Shown one piece after another: positions 32,439 to 39,493 of a DNA stretch of 49,479 nt. The stretch comes from Streptomyces ureilyticus (GTDB lineage Bacteria > Actinomycetota > Actinomycetes > Streptomycetales > Streptomycetaceae): positions 1 through 49,479 of the forward strand of contig NZ_JAAKZX010000055.1 in assembly GCF_011045025.1 (NCBI RefSeq), written 5' to 3'. Position 1 is the stretch's first letter, and each line of letters opens with the position of its first letter. The notes below the pieces were generated by a model. The model did no database searches. It was not told the origin of the DNA and saw only the letters and a program-made list of their open reading frames with translations. Position numbers and translations under genes: made by a program.

Positions 32439-33433
32439 AGTTGGTTCGTCTCCCGGTTCTTCTCGTGGTCCGTCTGCTCGATTCCGGCCGGGACGTAACC
32501 GGTCTGGCCCTTCTCCGCGAGCTCCCTGAGGTGGGCCTCGTAACGCTCGGGAGAGACGACCTTCACGTTGAAGAGCATCCGGGAGTGGTCGACGCCGCAC
32601 AGTTCGGCGCACTTGCCGAGGAAGGTGCCCTCCTTGTTGGGGGTCACCTGGAAGGCGTTGGTGTGGCCCGGGATGACGTCCTGCTTCATCAGGAACGGCA
32701 CCACCCAGAAGGAGTGGATGACGTCACGCGAAGTGAGGACGAAGCGGACCGTCTTGCCCTTGGGGAGCCAGAGGGTCGGGCCGGGGTTGTTCGTCTGGGG
32801 GTTCCGCTGGCCCGGGGTGCCGACGTCGTAGACGCCGCCGGCGTTCGCCGGGAAGTCCTCCTTGAACCGCTTCGGAATCGCGTCCAGGTTCTCGTCGGTC
32901 TTCGCGTCGCCGTTCGAACCTTCGACGTCCTCGACGTAGTTGAAGCCCCAGCTCCACTGGTAGCCCACGACGTTGATCGTCACGTCGGGCTTCTTGGAGG
33001 TGTCGAGGAGCTCCGACTCGTCGCGGGCGGTGAAGTAGAACAGCACCGAGACGATGACGAGCGGGACCACGGTGTACAGCGCCTCGATGGGCATGTTGTA
33101 CCGGGTCTGCGGGGGAACCTCGACCTTGGTGCGGCTGCGCCGGTGGAAGATGGCGCTCCACAGGATCAGACCCCACACCAGCACGCCGGTAGCGAGCGCG
33201 GCAGCCCAGGAGCCCTGCCACAGGGAGAGGATCCGCGGAGCCTCTTCCGTGGTCGGGGTCGGCATACCAAGGCGGGGGAAGTCTTCCCAGTTGTACGAGC
33301 AGCCGGAGGCTGTCGCCAGGACCAGGCCCACAGTCAGTGCCTGCAGCAGCTTCCGCCGGAGCGGGCGCCGCGGCGTGGGGGTACCGCCCGCGCCCCCCGG
33401 GGCGTGGGGGAGGTCGGAGCCGTTGGGACTCAC
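32435..33433 (-). CDS. ctaC: Cytochrome c oxidase subunit II
   Basis: 332 residues from GTG 33433 (VSPNGSDLPHAPGG), with GGGAAGG upstream; the frame stays open to 33697 but without family similarity. A basic N-terminus is followed by a lipoprotein-type signal (VGLVLATASGCS) and two membrane helices (SWAAALATGVLVWGLILWSAI and ALYTVVPLVIVSVLFYFTA). The CuA site is complete: DVIHSFWVVP and GKCAELCGVDHSRM (His, Cys, Cys, His, Met). An insert typical of actinobacteria (VEDVEGSNGDAKTDENLDAIPK...) precedes it. First gene of ctaCDF; its signal region contains a GC-rich inverted repeat. Confidence 0.96.
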   Translation of the reverse strand: MSPNGSDLPHAPGGAGGTPTPRRPLRRKLLQALTVGLVLATASGCSYNWEDFPRLGMPTPTTEEAPRILSLWQGSWAAALATGVLVWGLILWSAIFHRRSRTKVEVPPQTRYNMPIEALYTVVPLVIVSVLFYFTARDESELLDTSKKPDVTINVVGYQWSWGFNYVEDVEGSNGDAKTDENLDAIPKRFKEDFPANAGGVYDVGTPGQRNPQTNNPGPTLWLPKGKTVRFVLTSRDVIHSFWVVPFLMKQDVIPGHTNAFQVTPNKEGTFLGKCAELCGVDHSRMLFNVKVVSPERYEAHLRELAEKGQTGYVPAGIEQTDHEKNRETNQL

Positions 33434-33704
33434 GTAGCGCCTTCCCGAGAGTCTCGCCCGCGCGTGATGTGGCTGCGGCCTTCTCGGTGGTCGGTCGCCG
33501 CCCTGCGTCGGGCAGGGGTTTGGATGTTTATGCGGACCAAACCCTAGCCGACGCCCTCCGGGGGTTCGCGGGGAGGGGGCCCCTCCGTGCCGCCGGTCAG
33601 CCGAAGGGTGTTTGGGGACGCCAAGCGCTCCGCTCGTTGTGCAGTAATGAGGCTGAGGGCCGGTGGGAAATGGTCGAGCACTGCGGCGCAGCCGCACATG
33701 TCAC

Positions 33705-33728
33705 AGCCCCGCGCCCCTTTGGGGGGCT
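33705..33728. repeat. GC-rich hairpin of the AGCCCC...GGGGCT type
   Basis: AGCCCC (33705-33710) pairs with GGGGCT (33723-33728); between them GCGCCCCTTTGG continues the stem. Very similar elements are familiar from many Streptomyces spacers. Its place just upstream of a -10-like box means it may also affect that promoter. Confidence 0.4.
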
Positions 33729-33734
33729 TAGCGT
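33729..33734 (+). promoter_or_regulatory. -10 box of a probable leaderless transcript
   Basis: TAGCGT fits the actinobacterial TANNNT -10 consensus. It ends 6 bases before the GTG at 33741, so transcription would begin at the start codon. No Shine-Dalgarno is present, consistent with a leaderless mRNA. Confidence 0.5.
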
Positions 33735-33740
33735 TGACCT

Positions 33741-35123
33741 GTGTCTTATTTCGATGCCGCCTCTTCTGCCCCGCTCCATCCCGTTGCTCGGCAGGCCCTT
33801 GTTGCCGCGCTCGATGAAGGGTGGGCCGATCCCGCGCGGCTCTATCGCGAAGGGCGGCGGGCCCGGCTGTTGCTCGACGCGGCTCGGGAGGCTGCTGCCG
33901 AGGCTGTTGGGTGTCGGGCTGACGAGCTGGTGTTCACCTCATCCGGTACGTCGGCCGTGCATGCGGGGATCGCGGGGGCGCTCGCGGGACGTCGTCGCGT
34001 TGGGCGCCACCTGATCGTGTCCGGGGTCGAACACTCTTCTGTGCTGCATGCGGCGGAGGTTCACCGGGGCGAGGGCGGGTCGGTGACCGAAGTGCCGGTA
34101 CTGCGTACGGGGGCTGTCTCCCCGGACGCGTACGCCGCCGCGCTCCGGCCCGACACCGCGCTGGCCTGTCTGCAGTCGGCCAACCATGAGGTGGGTACGG
34201 AGCAGCCGGTGGCCGCAGTCGCCGCCGCGTGTCGTGAGGAGGGCGTACCGCTGCTCGTGGACGCGGCGCAGTCGTTGGCGTGGGGGCCGGTCGAGGGTGA
34301 GTGGTCGGTGCTGACGGGCAGCGCGCACAAGTGGGGCGGGCCGTCGGGGGTCGGGCTGCTCGTCGTACGCAAGGGGGTGCGGTACGCGGCTCAAGGCCCC
34401 GTCGACGAACGGGAGTCGGGGCGCGCTCCCGGCTTCGAGAACATCCCCGGCATCGTCGCCGCGGCGGCGTCGCTGCGGGCGGTGCGCGCGGAGGCCGCCG
34501 CCGAGTCGGCCCGGCTGCGGGAGTTGACGGACCGGATCCGGGCGCGGGTGCCGGAACTGGTCCCGGACGTGGAAGTGGTGGGCGACCCGGTGCGCCGGCT
34601 CCCCCATCTGCTCACCTTCTCCTGTCTCTATGTCGACGGAGAGACACTGCTGCACGAGCTCGACCGCGAGGGCTTCTCCGTGTCGTCCGGATCGTCCTGC
34701 ACGAGCAGCACGCTGACGCCGAGCCATGTGCTGAAGGCGATGGGGGTGCTGACGGAGGGCAACGTCCGGGTGTCGTTGCCGCTGGGCACGCCCGAGGAGG
34801 ACGTAGACCGCTTCCTTCAGGTCCTCCCGGCCGCGGTCTCGGCGGTCCGCCAGAAGCTGGGCGCTCCCGTCCACACGCCGAGGGCGCCCGCAGCCGAGGA
34901 GGCCCTCACCGTGGACGCCCTCGGCAGGCGCTGCCCCATCCCGGTGATCGAACTTGCGAAGGTCATCGACGACGTCCCCCTGGGCGGCACGATCCGCGTC
35001 CTCTCGGACGACGAGGCGGCCCGCCTGGACATCCCGGCGTGGTGCGCGATGCGGGGCCAGGAGTACGTAGGAGAGGAGCCGGCGGACCACGGCTCTGCTT
35101 ACGTGGTCCGCCGTACGTCGTAG
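33741..35123 (+). CDS. Cysteine desulfurase fused to a TusA-like sulfur carrier
   Basis: 460 residues from GTG 33741. Residues 1-~375 are a NifS/IscS-type class V aminotransferase: YFDAASSAPLHP, TSSGTSAVHAGIAG, GVEHSS, QSANHEVGTEQ, LVDAAQS (PLP Asp), GSAHKWGGP (Schiff-base Lys197) and SVSSGSSCTSSTL with persulfide Cys320. Residues ~388-460 are a TusA/SirA domain, with LGRRCPIPVIELAKVI placing Cys398 in the CPxP motif. The donor and first acceptor of a sulfur relay are thus on one chain, feeding for example tRNA thiolation or a cofactor. It is divergent from ctaC and convergent with the PfkB kinase gene 11 bases away. The final sulfur target is unknown. Confidence 0.9.
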   Translation: MSYFDAASSAPLHPVARQALVAALDEGWADPARLYREGRRARLLLDAAREAAAEAVGCRADELVFTSSGTSAVHAGIAGALAGRRRVGRHLIVSGVEHSSVLHAAEVHRGEGGSVTEVPVLRTGAVSPDAYAAALRPDTALACLQSANHEVGTEQPVAAVAAACREEGVPLLVDAAQSLAWGPVEGEWSVLTGSAHKWGGPSGVGLLVVRKGVRYAAQGPVDERESGRAPGFENIPGIVAAAASLRAVRAEAAAESARLRELTDRIRARVPELVPDVEVVGDPVRRLPHLLTFSCLYVDGETLLHELDREGFSVSSGSSCTSSTLTPSHVLKAMGVLTEGNVRVSLPLGTPEEDVDRFLQVLPAAVSAVRQKLGAPVHTPRAPAAEEALTVDALGRRCPIPVIELAKVIDDVPLGGTIRVLSDDEAARLDIPAWCAMRGQEYVGEEPADHGSAYVVRRTS

Positions 35124-35134
35124 CTGGGTGGCTG

Positions 35135-36109
35135 TCAGCCCAGGTGGGACTGGACCTCCGCCGCCGCCTCATGCCCGTACGCCTTGGTGAAGCGGTCCAT
35201 GAAGTGGGTGCGGCGCAGCTCGTACTCCTGGGTGCCCGTGGTCTCGATGACCAGCGTGGCGAGCATGCAGCCGACCTGGGCCGCGCGCTCGTGCGAGACG
35301 CCCCAGGCCAGGCCCGAGAGGAAGCCCGCGCGGAACGCGTCGCCGACGCCGGTCGGGTCGACCTTCGCCGTCTCCTCGGCGGTGCCGACCTCGATGGTGT
35401 CCTCGCCGACGGACTCGATACGGACGCCACGCGCGCCGAGCGTCGTCACACGGTGGCCGACCTTGGCGAGGATCTCGGCGTCGGTCCAGCCGGTCTTGGA
35501 CTCGATGAGCCCCTTCTCATACTCGTTCGAGAAGAGGTACGTCGCGCCGTCCAGCAGTATCCGGATCTCCTCGCCGTCCATGCGGGCGATCTGCTGGGAG
35601 AAGTCGGCGGCGAAGGGGATCCCCCGGGTGCGGCACTCCTCGGTGTGCCGGAGCATCCCCTCGGGGTCGTCCGCGCCGATGAGGACGAGGTCGAGCCCGC
35701 CGACGCGGTCGGCGACCTTCTTGAGCTCGATGAGCCGGGCCTCGCTCATGGCGCCGGTGTAGAAGGAGCCGATCTGGTTGTGGTCGGCGTCCGTGGTGCA
35801 GACGAAGCGGGCGGTGTGCAGCACCTCGGAGATGCGTACGGACGAGGTGTCGACGCCGTGCCGGTCCAGCCAGGCCCGGTACTCGTCGAAGTCGGCGCCC
35901 GCGGCTCCGACCAGGATCGGCGAGGTGCCGAGCTGGCCCATGCCGAAGGCGATGTTGGCGCCCACACCTCCCCGGCGTACTTCGAGGGAGTCGACCAGGA
36001 ACGAGAGCGAGACCGTGTGCAGCTGGTCGCCCACCAGCTGGTCGGCGAAGCGCCCGGGGAAGGTCATCAGGTGGTCGTTGGCGATGGAGCCGGTGACTGC
36101 GATACGCAC
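35135..36109 (-). CDS. PfkB-family carbohydrate/nucleoside kinase (adenosine kinase-like)
   Basis: 324 residues from GTG 36109 (VRIAVTGSIANDHL); the frame opens earlier at 36151 without conserved sequence. Ribokinase-fold markers are present: RRGGVGANIAFGMGQLG (sugar-binding GG), FSNEYEKG, VTTLGARGVRIE, and the anion-hole and catalytic segment VDPTGVGDAFRAGFL with the base Asp. Length and sequence match the actinobacterial kinase next to ctaC (adenosine kinase in Mycobacterium). It phosphorylates a nucleoside or sugar with ATP in the cytosol; adenosine is the best guess from neighbourhood and similarity, not proven. Confidence 0.88.
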   Translation of the reverse strand: MRIAVTGSIANDHLMTFPGRFADQLVGDQLHTVSLSFLVDSLEVRRGGVGANIAFGMGQLGTSPILVGAAGADFDEYRAWLDRHGVDTSSVRISEVLHTARFVCTTDADHNQIGSFYTGAMSEARLIELKKVADRVGGLDLVLIGADDPEGMLRHTEECRTRGIPFAADFSQQIARMDGEEIRILLDGATYLFSNEYEKGLIESKTGWTDAEILAKVGHRVTTLGARGVRIESVGEDTIEVGTAEETAKVDPTGVGDAFRAGFLSGLAWGVSHERAAQVGCMLATLVIETTGTQEYELRRTHFMDRFTKAYGHEAAAEVQSHLG

Positions 36110-36208
36110 GGCTAGGACACACTCCTGCGAGGAGGGAGATTGACAGTTCACGCTATCGGGTCAGCTCCGCGACTTCGAAGCGGGCAGAACTACCCGATAG
36201 TAGGGCTT

Positions 36209-36236
36209 TTGCCGTAGGCCTTACGGTGTTTACGGT
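36209..36236 (+). promoter_or_regulatory. Promoter of a probable leaderless transcript
   Basis: TTGCCG (36209-36214) and TACGGT (36231-36236) are separated by 16 bases and match -35 and -10 boxes. The ATG at 36243 begins 7 bases after the -10 box, at the expected transcription start, and there is no Shine-Dalgarno. Confidence 0.55.
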
Positions 36237-36242
36237 TCCGAT

Positions 36243-36470
36243 ATGACGAACCTCAAGATCCACGGCTCCGCTCCGCTCGGCTTCGAGGGCTCTCTCGACC
36301 TCGACGGCGGCCTCGCGGAGCTGCGCGGCGACTGCGCCAGGATGGTGCCGCACTGGCCCGCATCCGCCCGGATCGCTCCCCACCCGGTTTCCCCGTCACT
36401 CATCCACGGCGTAACGGTTCCGCCGACGTCCGCCCGACTGCTGGACGCGATGTCGGACTACGGGGACTGA
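36243..36470 (+). CDS. Small hypothetical protein
   Basis: 75 residues, MTNLKIHGSAPLGFEGSLDL to the end YGD. Third codon positions are strongly G/C throughout, as in the neighbouring genes, so it is very probably a real gene. There is no signal peptide or membrane segment; it is acidic overall with one Cys and two Trp/Phe-poor halves. I do not recognise a family. It is probably translated from a leaderless mRNA driven by the promoter at 36209-36236. It is divergent from the PfkB kinase gene. Confidence 0.6.
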   Translation: MTNLKIHGSAPLGFEGSLDLDGGLAELRGDCARMVPHWPASARIAPHPVSPSLIHGVTVPPTSARLLDAMSDYGD

Positions 36471-36501
36471 TCGCTCCGCTGTAAGTACGGTTCGAAACTG
36501 C

Positions 36502-36521
36502 GGTTCGCTCAGGAGCGAACC
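36502..36521. promoter_or_regulatory. Perfect 9-bp inverted repeat before a mini-ORF
   Basis: GGTTCGCTC (36502-36510) and GAGCGAACC (36513-36521) are exact arms separated by AG. It ends just before the Shine-Dalgarno (GGAGGG) of the 12-codon ORF. It may be an operator, or the end of the preceding small gene's transcript. Confidence 0.5.
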
Positions 36522-36532
36522 CGGAGGGAACC

Positions 36533-36571
36533 ATGCGCTCCCCCGCCGCGTCCCATGGCTGTCCCCCGTAA
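36533..36571 (+). CDS. Possible 12-residue leader peptide
   Basis: ATG at 36533 is preceded at 4 bases by a strong GGAGGG and opens MRSPAASHGCPP followed by TAA. The strength of the ribosome site for so short a frame suggests a regulatory uORF. It ends where CCCCG/GGGG pairing begins (36565-36576) and lies 88 bases before the start of the DET-repeat membrane protein. The Cys and the two final Pro codons could cause stalling. Not proven. Confidence 0.4.
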   Translation: MRSPAASHGCPP

Positions 36572-36658
36572 AGGGGAGACGGGATACGACCCTGCTGCGC
36601 CCTGCCCCGGTCAGGGCCGGGTCTCATGGGACCGCGGTGCGGTAGAAGGAGCGATGCG

Positions 36659-38533
36659 GTGAACACCGAGCGACCCGATGACGATGCCGTCCGGGAGGAC
36701 GCCGCCCCGGACGAAACGGTCGAGGCCGAGGCCGTCACGGATGAATCCGTACGAGCCGACGCCGCGCGGGACGAAACCGTCCCGGAGGCAGCAGCTGTGG
36801 CCCAGGCTGGCCCGGGCCAGACCGCCTCGGACGAGGCCGCCACGGACGAAACCGTCCGGGCCGATGCCGTCACGGAGGACGCCGCTGCGGACGAGGCCGT
36901 CCTGGACCAGGCCGCGCCCGGCAAAACGGTCGCGGCGGAGGCCGCCACGGACGACGCCGCGCGGGACGAAACCGTCCCGGGCGAGACCGTCCCGGAGGAA
37001 GCCGCTGCGGACGAGGCCGGCCGAGACGAGACCGTCCGGGAGGAAGCCTCACTCGGCGAATCCGCCGTGGCCAAGTCCAGCCCGGGCCAGACCGTCCCGG
37101 ACGAGGTCGTCCGGGACGAAGCCGGCCGCGACGAAACCGGCCATCCGCGCCGGAGGCGTTCGGTTGCCGTCGCCGCCTCGGTCGTGGCCGCTGTGCTGCT
37201 CGTCGGGGGCGGCGGGGCGTACTTCGCCACGACCGCGTCGGACGGCGGTGGCGCGGATGACCGGGGCGGATCCGGTACGCCGGGAGGCCAGGCCGAGCCG
37301 CCGCCGCTCGCCCTGGACGGCTACACCGAGAGCGGTTCGGGCGAGCCGAACGGCATCGCGCCCGGCGAGCCCGACCCGAACGGCACGAAGTACCGCCTCC
37401 AGGGCAAGGCCCCCGAGGGCCCCAGCTCCGCGCCCGTGTACCACACGAAGGGCGAGGTCGCGGCCGCCGAGGTGGCCGACCTTGCGAAGGCCCTCGGCGT
37501 GCCGGGCAAGCCGGTGGCGGAGGGCGAGGCCTGGAAGGTCGGGGCCGCCAAGGTCGGTACGGGACCGAGCCTTCAGGTGAACAAGAAGGCCCCCGGCATC
37601 TGGACGTACAGCGAGGGCAACGCGACCGCCCAGGACGCCAAGGCCGACCCGGTGAGCGTGGACGCCGCGAAGAAGGCCGCCGCGCCCGTCCTGAAGGCGA
37701 TCGGCCAGGACGACGCGAAGCTCGACGCGAGCCAGCTCATGGGCGCGAAGCGCGTGGTGAACGCCGAGCCTGCGTTCGGCGGGCTGCCGACGTACGGCTG
37801 GACGACCGGTGTCCAGATCGGCGCGGACGGTCAAGTGGTGGGCGGCAGCGGCCAGTTGAAGCCACCGGTGAAGGGCGACACATACCCGGTGCTCGACGCG
37901 CAGCAGACGCTCGACCTGCTGAACCGGTCCGGAGCGGGCGACGGACGCGTGGGCATCGGCGGCTGCGCCACCCCCGCCCCCCTGGAGGAGGGGACGGAGA
38001 ACGCCCCGTGCGAGCCGTCGACCTTGAAGGCCACGCCCGCGGCGATGGTCGAGAAGGCCACCTTCGGTCTGGCGTCGCAGTTCGTGGACGGGCAGCAGGC
38101 GCTGGTGCCGTCCTGGCTCTTCGAGGTACGGACCGAAGGGGCCGAAGAGACCTACACGGTGACGCATCCGGCGGTCGAACCGACGTATCTGACCGCTCCG
38201 GCCCCGAAGCCCGGGAACCCCGGTGACGACCCGAGCGCCGAGCCGAAGCGCCAGAACGTCAAGGTCGAGGGCTACAGCGCCGACGACACCAAGCTGACCG
38301 TGCGCTTCACGGGCGGCGTCTGCAGCGACTACTCGGCCTCGGTCGAGGAGACGGGCGACACCGTGACGGTCAAGGTGACCGAGACACCGTGGAAGGACAA
38401 GGTCTGCATCATGATCGCGAAGACCTTCCACAAGACGGTCGACCTGAAGGAGCCGCTCGGGGACCGCAAGGTCGTGGGTACGGACGGCAAGGCGCTGCCG
38501 CTGGAGAAGGACCTGCCGAAGGTGACGGAGTAG
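36659..38533 (+). CDS. Single-span membrane protein with acidic DET-repeat N-terminus
   Basis: 624 residues from GTG 36659, with AAGGAG 7 bases upstream. Residues 1-160 are a cytosolic, strongly acidic region of degenerate units around DETV (at ~18, 38, 63, 103, 123, 158, with DESV, DEAV, GKTV and GETV between). A basic stop (HPRRRR) precedes one membrane helix (~168-190). The remaining ~430 residues are extracytoplasmic: a Gly/Asp linker, then a soluble region with GDGRVGIGGCATP and VEGYSADDTKLTVRFTGGVCSDY containing four or five Cys that may form disulfides. The N-terminus looks intrinsically disordered. No family with a known function is recognised; an ErpA gene follows, convergent. Confidence 0.85.
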   Translation: MNTERPDDDAVREDAAPDETVEAEAVTDESVRADAARDETVPEAAAVAQAGPGQTASDEAATDETVRADAVTEDAAADEAVLDQAAPGKTVAAEAATDDAARDETVPGETVPEEAAADEAGRDETVREEASLGESAVAKSSPGQTVPDEVVRDEAGRDETGHPRRRRSVAVAASVVAAVLLVGGGGAYFATTASDGGGADDRGGSGTPGGQAEPPPLALDGYTESGSGEPNGIAPGEPDPNGTKYRLQGKAPEGPSSAPVYHTKGEVAAAEVADLAKALGVPGKPVAEGEAWKVGAAKVGTGPSLQVNKKAPGIWTYSEGNATAQDAKADPVSVDAAKKAAAPVLKAIGQDDAKLDASQLMGAKRVVNAEPAFGGLPTYGWTTGVQIGADGQVVGGSGQLKPPVKGDTYPVLDAQQTLDLLNRSGAGDGRVGIGGCATPAPLEEGTENAPCEPSTLKATPAAMVEKATFGLASQFVDGQQALVPSWLFEVRTEGAEETYTVTHPAVEPTYLTAPAPKPGNPGDDPSAEPKRQNVKVEGYSADDTKLTVRFTGGVCSDYSASVEETGDTVTVKVTETPWKDKVCIMIAKTFHKTVDLKEPLGDRKVVGTDGKALPLEKDLPKVTE

Positions 38534-38586
38534 GGCCATACAGCAAGCCTGCTCGGCAAGCCCACCGCACAGGCTCTGAGTACGCG

Positions 38587-38620
38587 AAGGCGGCGCCCCG
38601 TTGGAGGGGGCGCCGCCTTT
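38587..38620. terminator. Bidirectional intrinsic terminator
   Basis: AAGGCGGCGCCCC (38587-38599) pairs with GGGGCGCCGCCTT (38607-38619) around a short loop, followed by TTT. It lies between the convergent DET-repeat gene and the ErpA-type gene and can serve both. Confidence 0.92.
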
Positions 38621-38680
38621 CTGCGTATCGCGGCCTTGTACTGGCCGTCCTGGGACGGACGTACGAGGCCGGGCCCGGCG

Positions 38681-39037
38681 TCAGTTGAAGGAGTCGCCGC
38701 AGGCGCAGGAACCCGACGCGTTCGGGTTGTCGATCGTGAAGCCCTGCTTCTCGATCGTGTCCACGAAGTCGATGGAGGCGCCGCCCAGGTACGGAGCGCT
38801 CATACGGTCGGTGACGACCTTCACACCGCCGAACTCCTTGACGACGTCGCCGTCCAGGGAGCGCTCGTCGAAGAAGAGCTGGTACCGCAGGCCGGAGCAG
38901 CCGCCGGGCTGAACGGCGACGCGCAGCGCCAGATCGTCGCGGCCTTCCTGCTCGAGCAGGCCCTTGACCTTGGCCGCGGCGGCGTCCGACAGGAGGATGC
39001 CGTCGCTCACGGTGGTGGTCTCGTCCGATACGGACAT
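38681..39037 (-). CDS. erpA: A-type iron-sulfur cluster insertion protein (ErpA/HesB)
   Basis: 118 residues from ATG 39037, with GGGAGAAG upstream; the frame reads further upstream, but the family begins near SDGILLSDAAAAKVKGLL. The three conserved cysteines are Cys47 (QPGGCSGLRY) and Cys111/Cys113 (SGSCACGDSFN). A-type carriers hold a 2Fe-2S or 4Fe-4S cluster and pass it to apo-enzymes. The divergent neighbour nadA encodes a 4Fe-4S enzyme, and QcrA upstream needs 2Fe-2S, so both are plausible clients (inference). Confidence 0.95.
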   Translation of the reverse strand: MSVSDETTTVSDGILLSDAAAAKVKGLLEQEGRDDLALRVAVQPGGCSGLRYQLFFDERSLDGDVVKEFGGVKVVTDRMSAPYLGGASIDFVDTIEKQGFTIDNPNASGSCACGDSFN

Positions 39038-39175
39038 CTGCTTCTCTCCCGGGTTGTACGGAGACTGCTTGCCGACGGTTGCAACCGGCGGGGCCGCGGA
39101 TTCATTCCGGGCCGAGGGCGTGTCTTTCGCTTGCTCCTTCATGCTCGCACATGCGGTCGGCACCGGAAAATGTCC

Positions 39176-39225
39176 TGTGGACAACCCGTAGCCGAGCCCG
39201 GAGCCGACCCGGGGCCTGTGGATAG
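39176..39225. promoter_or_regulatory. Pair of DnaA-box-like sites
   Basis: TGTGGACAA at 39176-39184 is an exact reverse complement of the Streptomyces DnaA box TTGTCCACA. TGTGGATAG at 39217-39225 is a one- or two-mismatch copy in the same orientation, 41 bases on. Two sites are too few for an origin; they may titrate DnaA or place erpA or nadA under DnaA control. Confidence 0.45.
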
Positions 39226-39396
39226 GCCCGGCACCCCCAGGACGTACGCCTGGCCAGGACGCCGACCGCACACCTCGCCGTACGCCTTCCCGCAACCTGT
39301 CCTTCCGTCGCCTCTCACCGCCCACTCACCGAACCCGAACGCGACGGGATTCACGTCACATCGACAATATGGGCATCGTCAAACTGACACGAAGCG

Positions 39397-39411
39397 GTTA
39401 TGATAGATAAC
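39397..39411. promoter_or_regulatory. Palindrome overlapping the probable nadA promoter
   Basis: GTTAT (39397-39401) and ATAAC (39407-39411) flank GATAG, and TATGAT at 39399-39404 looks like a -10 box. A repressor bound here would block nadA transcription. The regulator is not identified. Confidence 0.4.
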
Positions 39412-39493
39412 GTCAATTCGACGAAAAGGCGTGTCCTGCTTGATCGTTCCAGGTGATTCAAGCGAGCCGCAGAACAGAAAGGGTGCGTGTTTC

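Larger units (their letters stand above)
33434..33740. other. 307-base divergent promoter region (ctaC / desulfurase-TusA fusion)
   Basis: No coding frame with a proper start was found. The region must hold the ctaCDF promoter on the minus strand. It also carries a GC-rich hairpin (33705-33728) and a promoter-like TAGCGT box 6 bases before the GTG of the fusion gene. Confidence 0.6.
39038..39493. other. 456-base divergent regulatory region (erpA / nadA)
   Basis: No convincing coding frame. An in-frame ATG at 39142 could extend ErpA by 35 residues, but it lacks the good Shine-Dalgarno of 39037. The region contains two DnaA-box-like sites, a small palindrome next to nadA (39397-39411), and an A/T-rich segment (39360-39430) that probably carries the nadA promoter. 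Confidence 0.6.

Noticed and set aside
36700..37130. CRISPR array in the repetitive DNA of the DET-repeat gene
   Set aside because: The repeats are short, degenerate, in frame and protein-coding; there are no constant repeat and spacer lengths and no cas genes.
39038..39142. Upstream ATG at 39142 as the ErpA start
   Set aside because: The GGGAGAAG ribosome site precedes the ATG at 39037, and family homology begins just after it.
39176..39225. Chromosomal or plasmid replication origin
   Set aside because: Only two DnaA-like boxes are present, with no box cluster, no A/T-rich unwinding region of size, and no dnaA or dnaN nearby.
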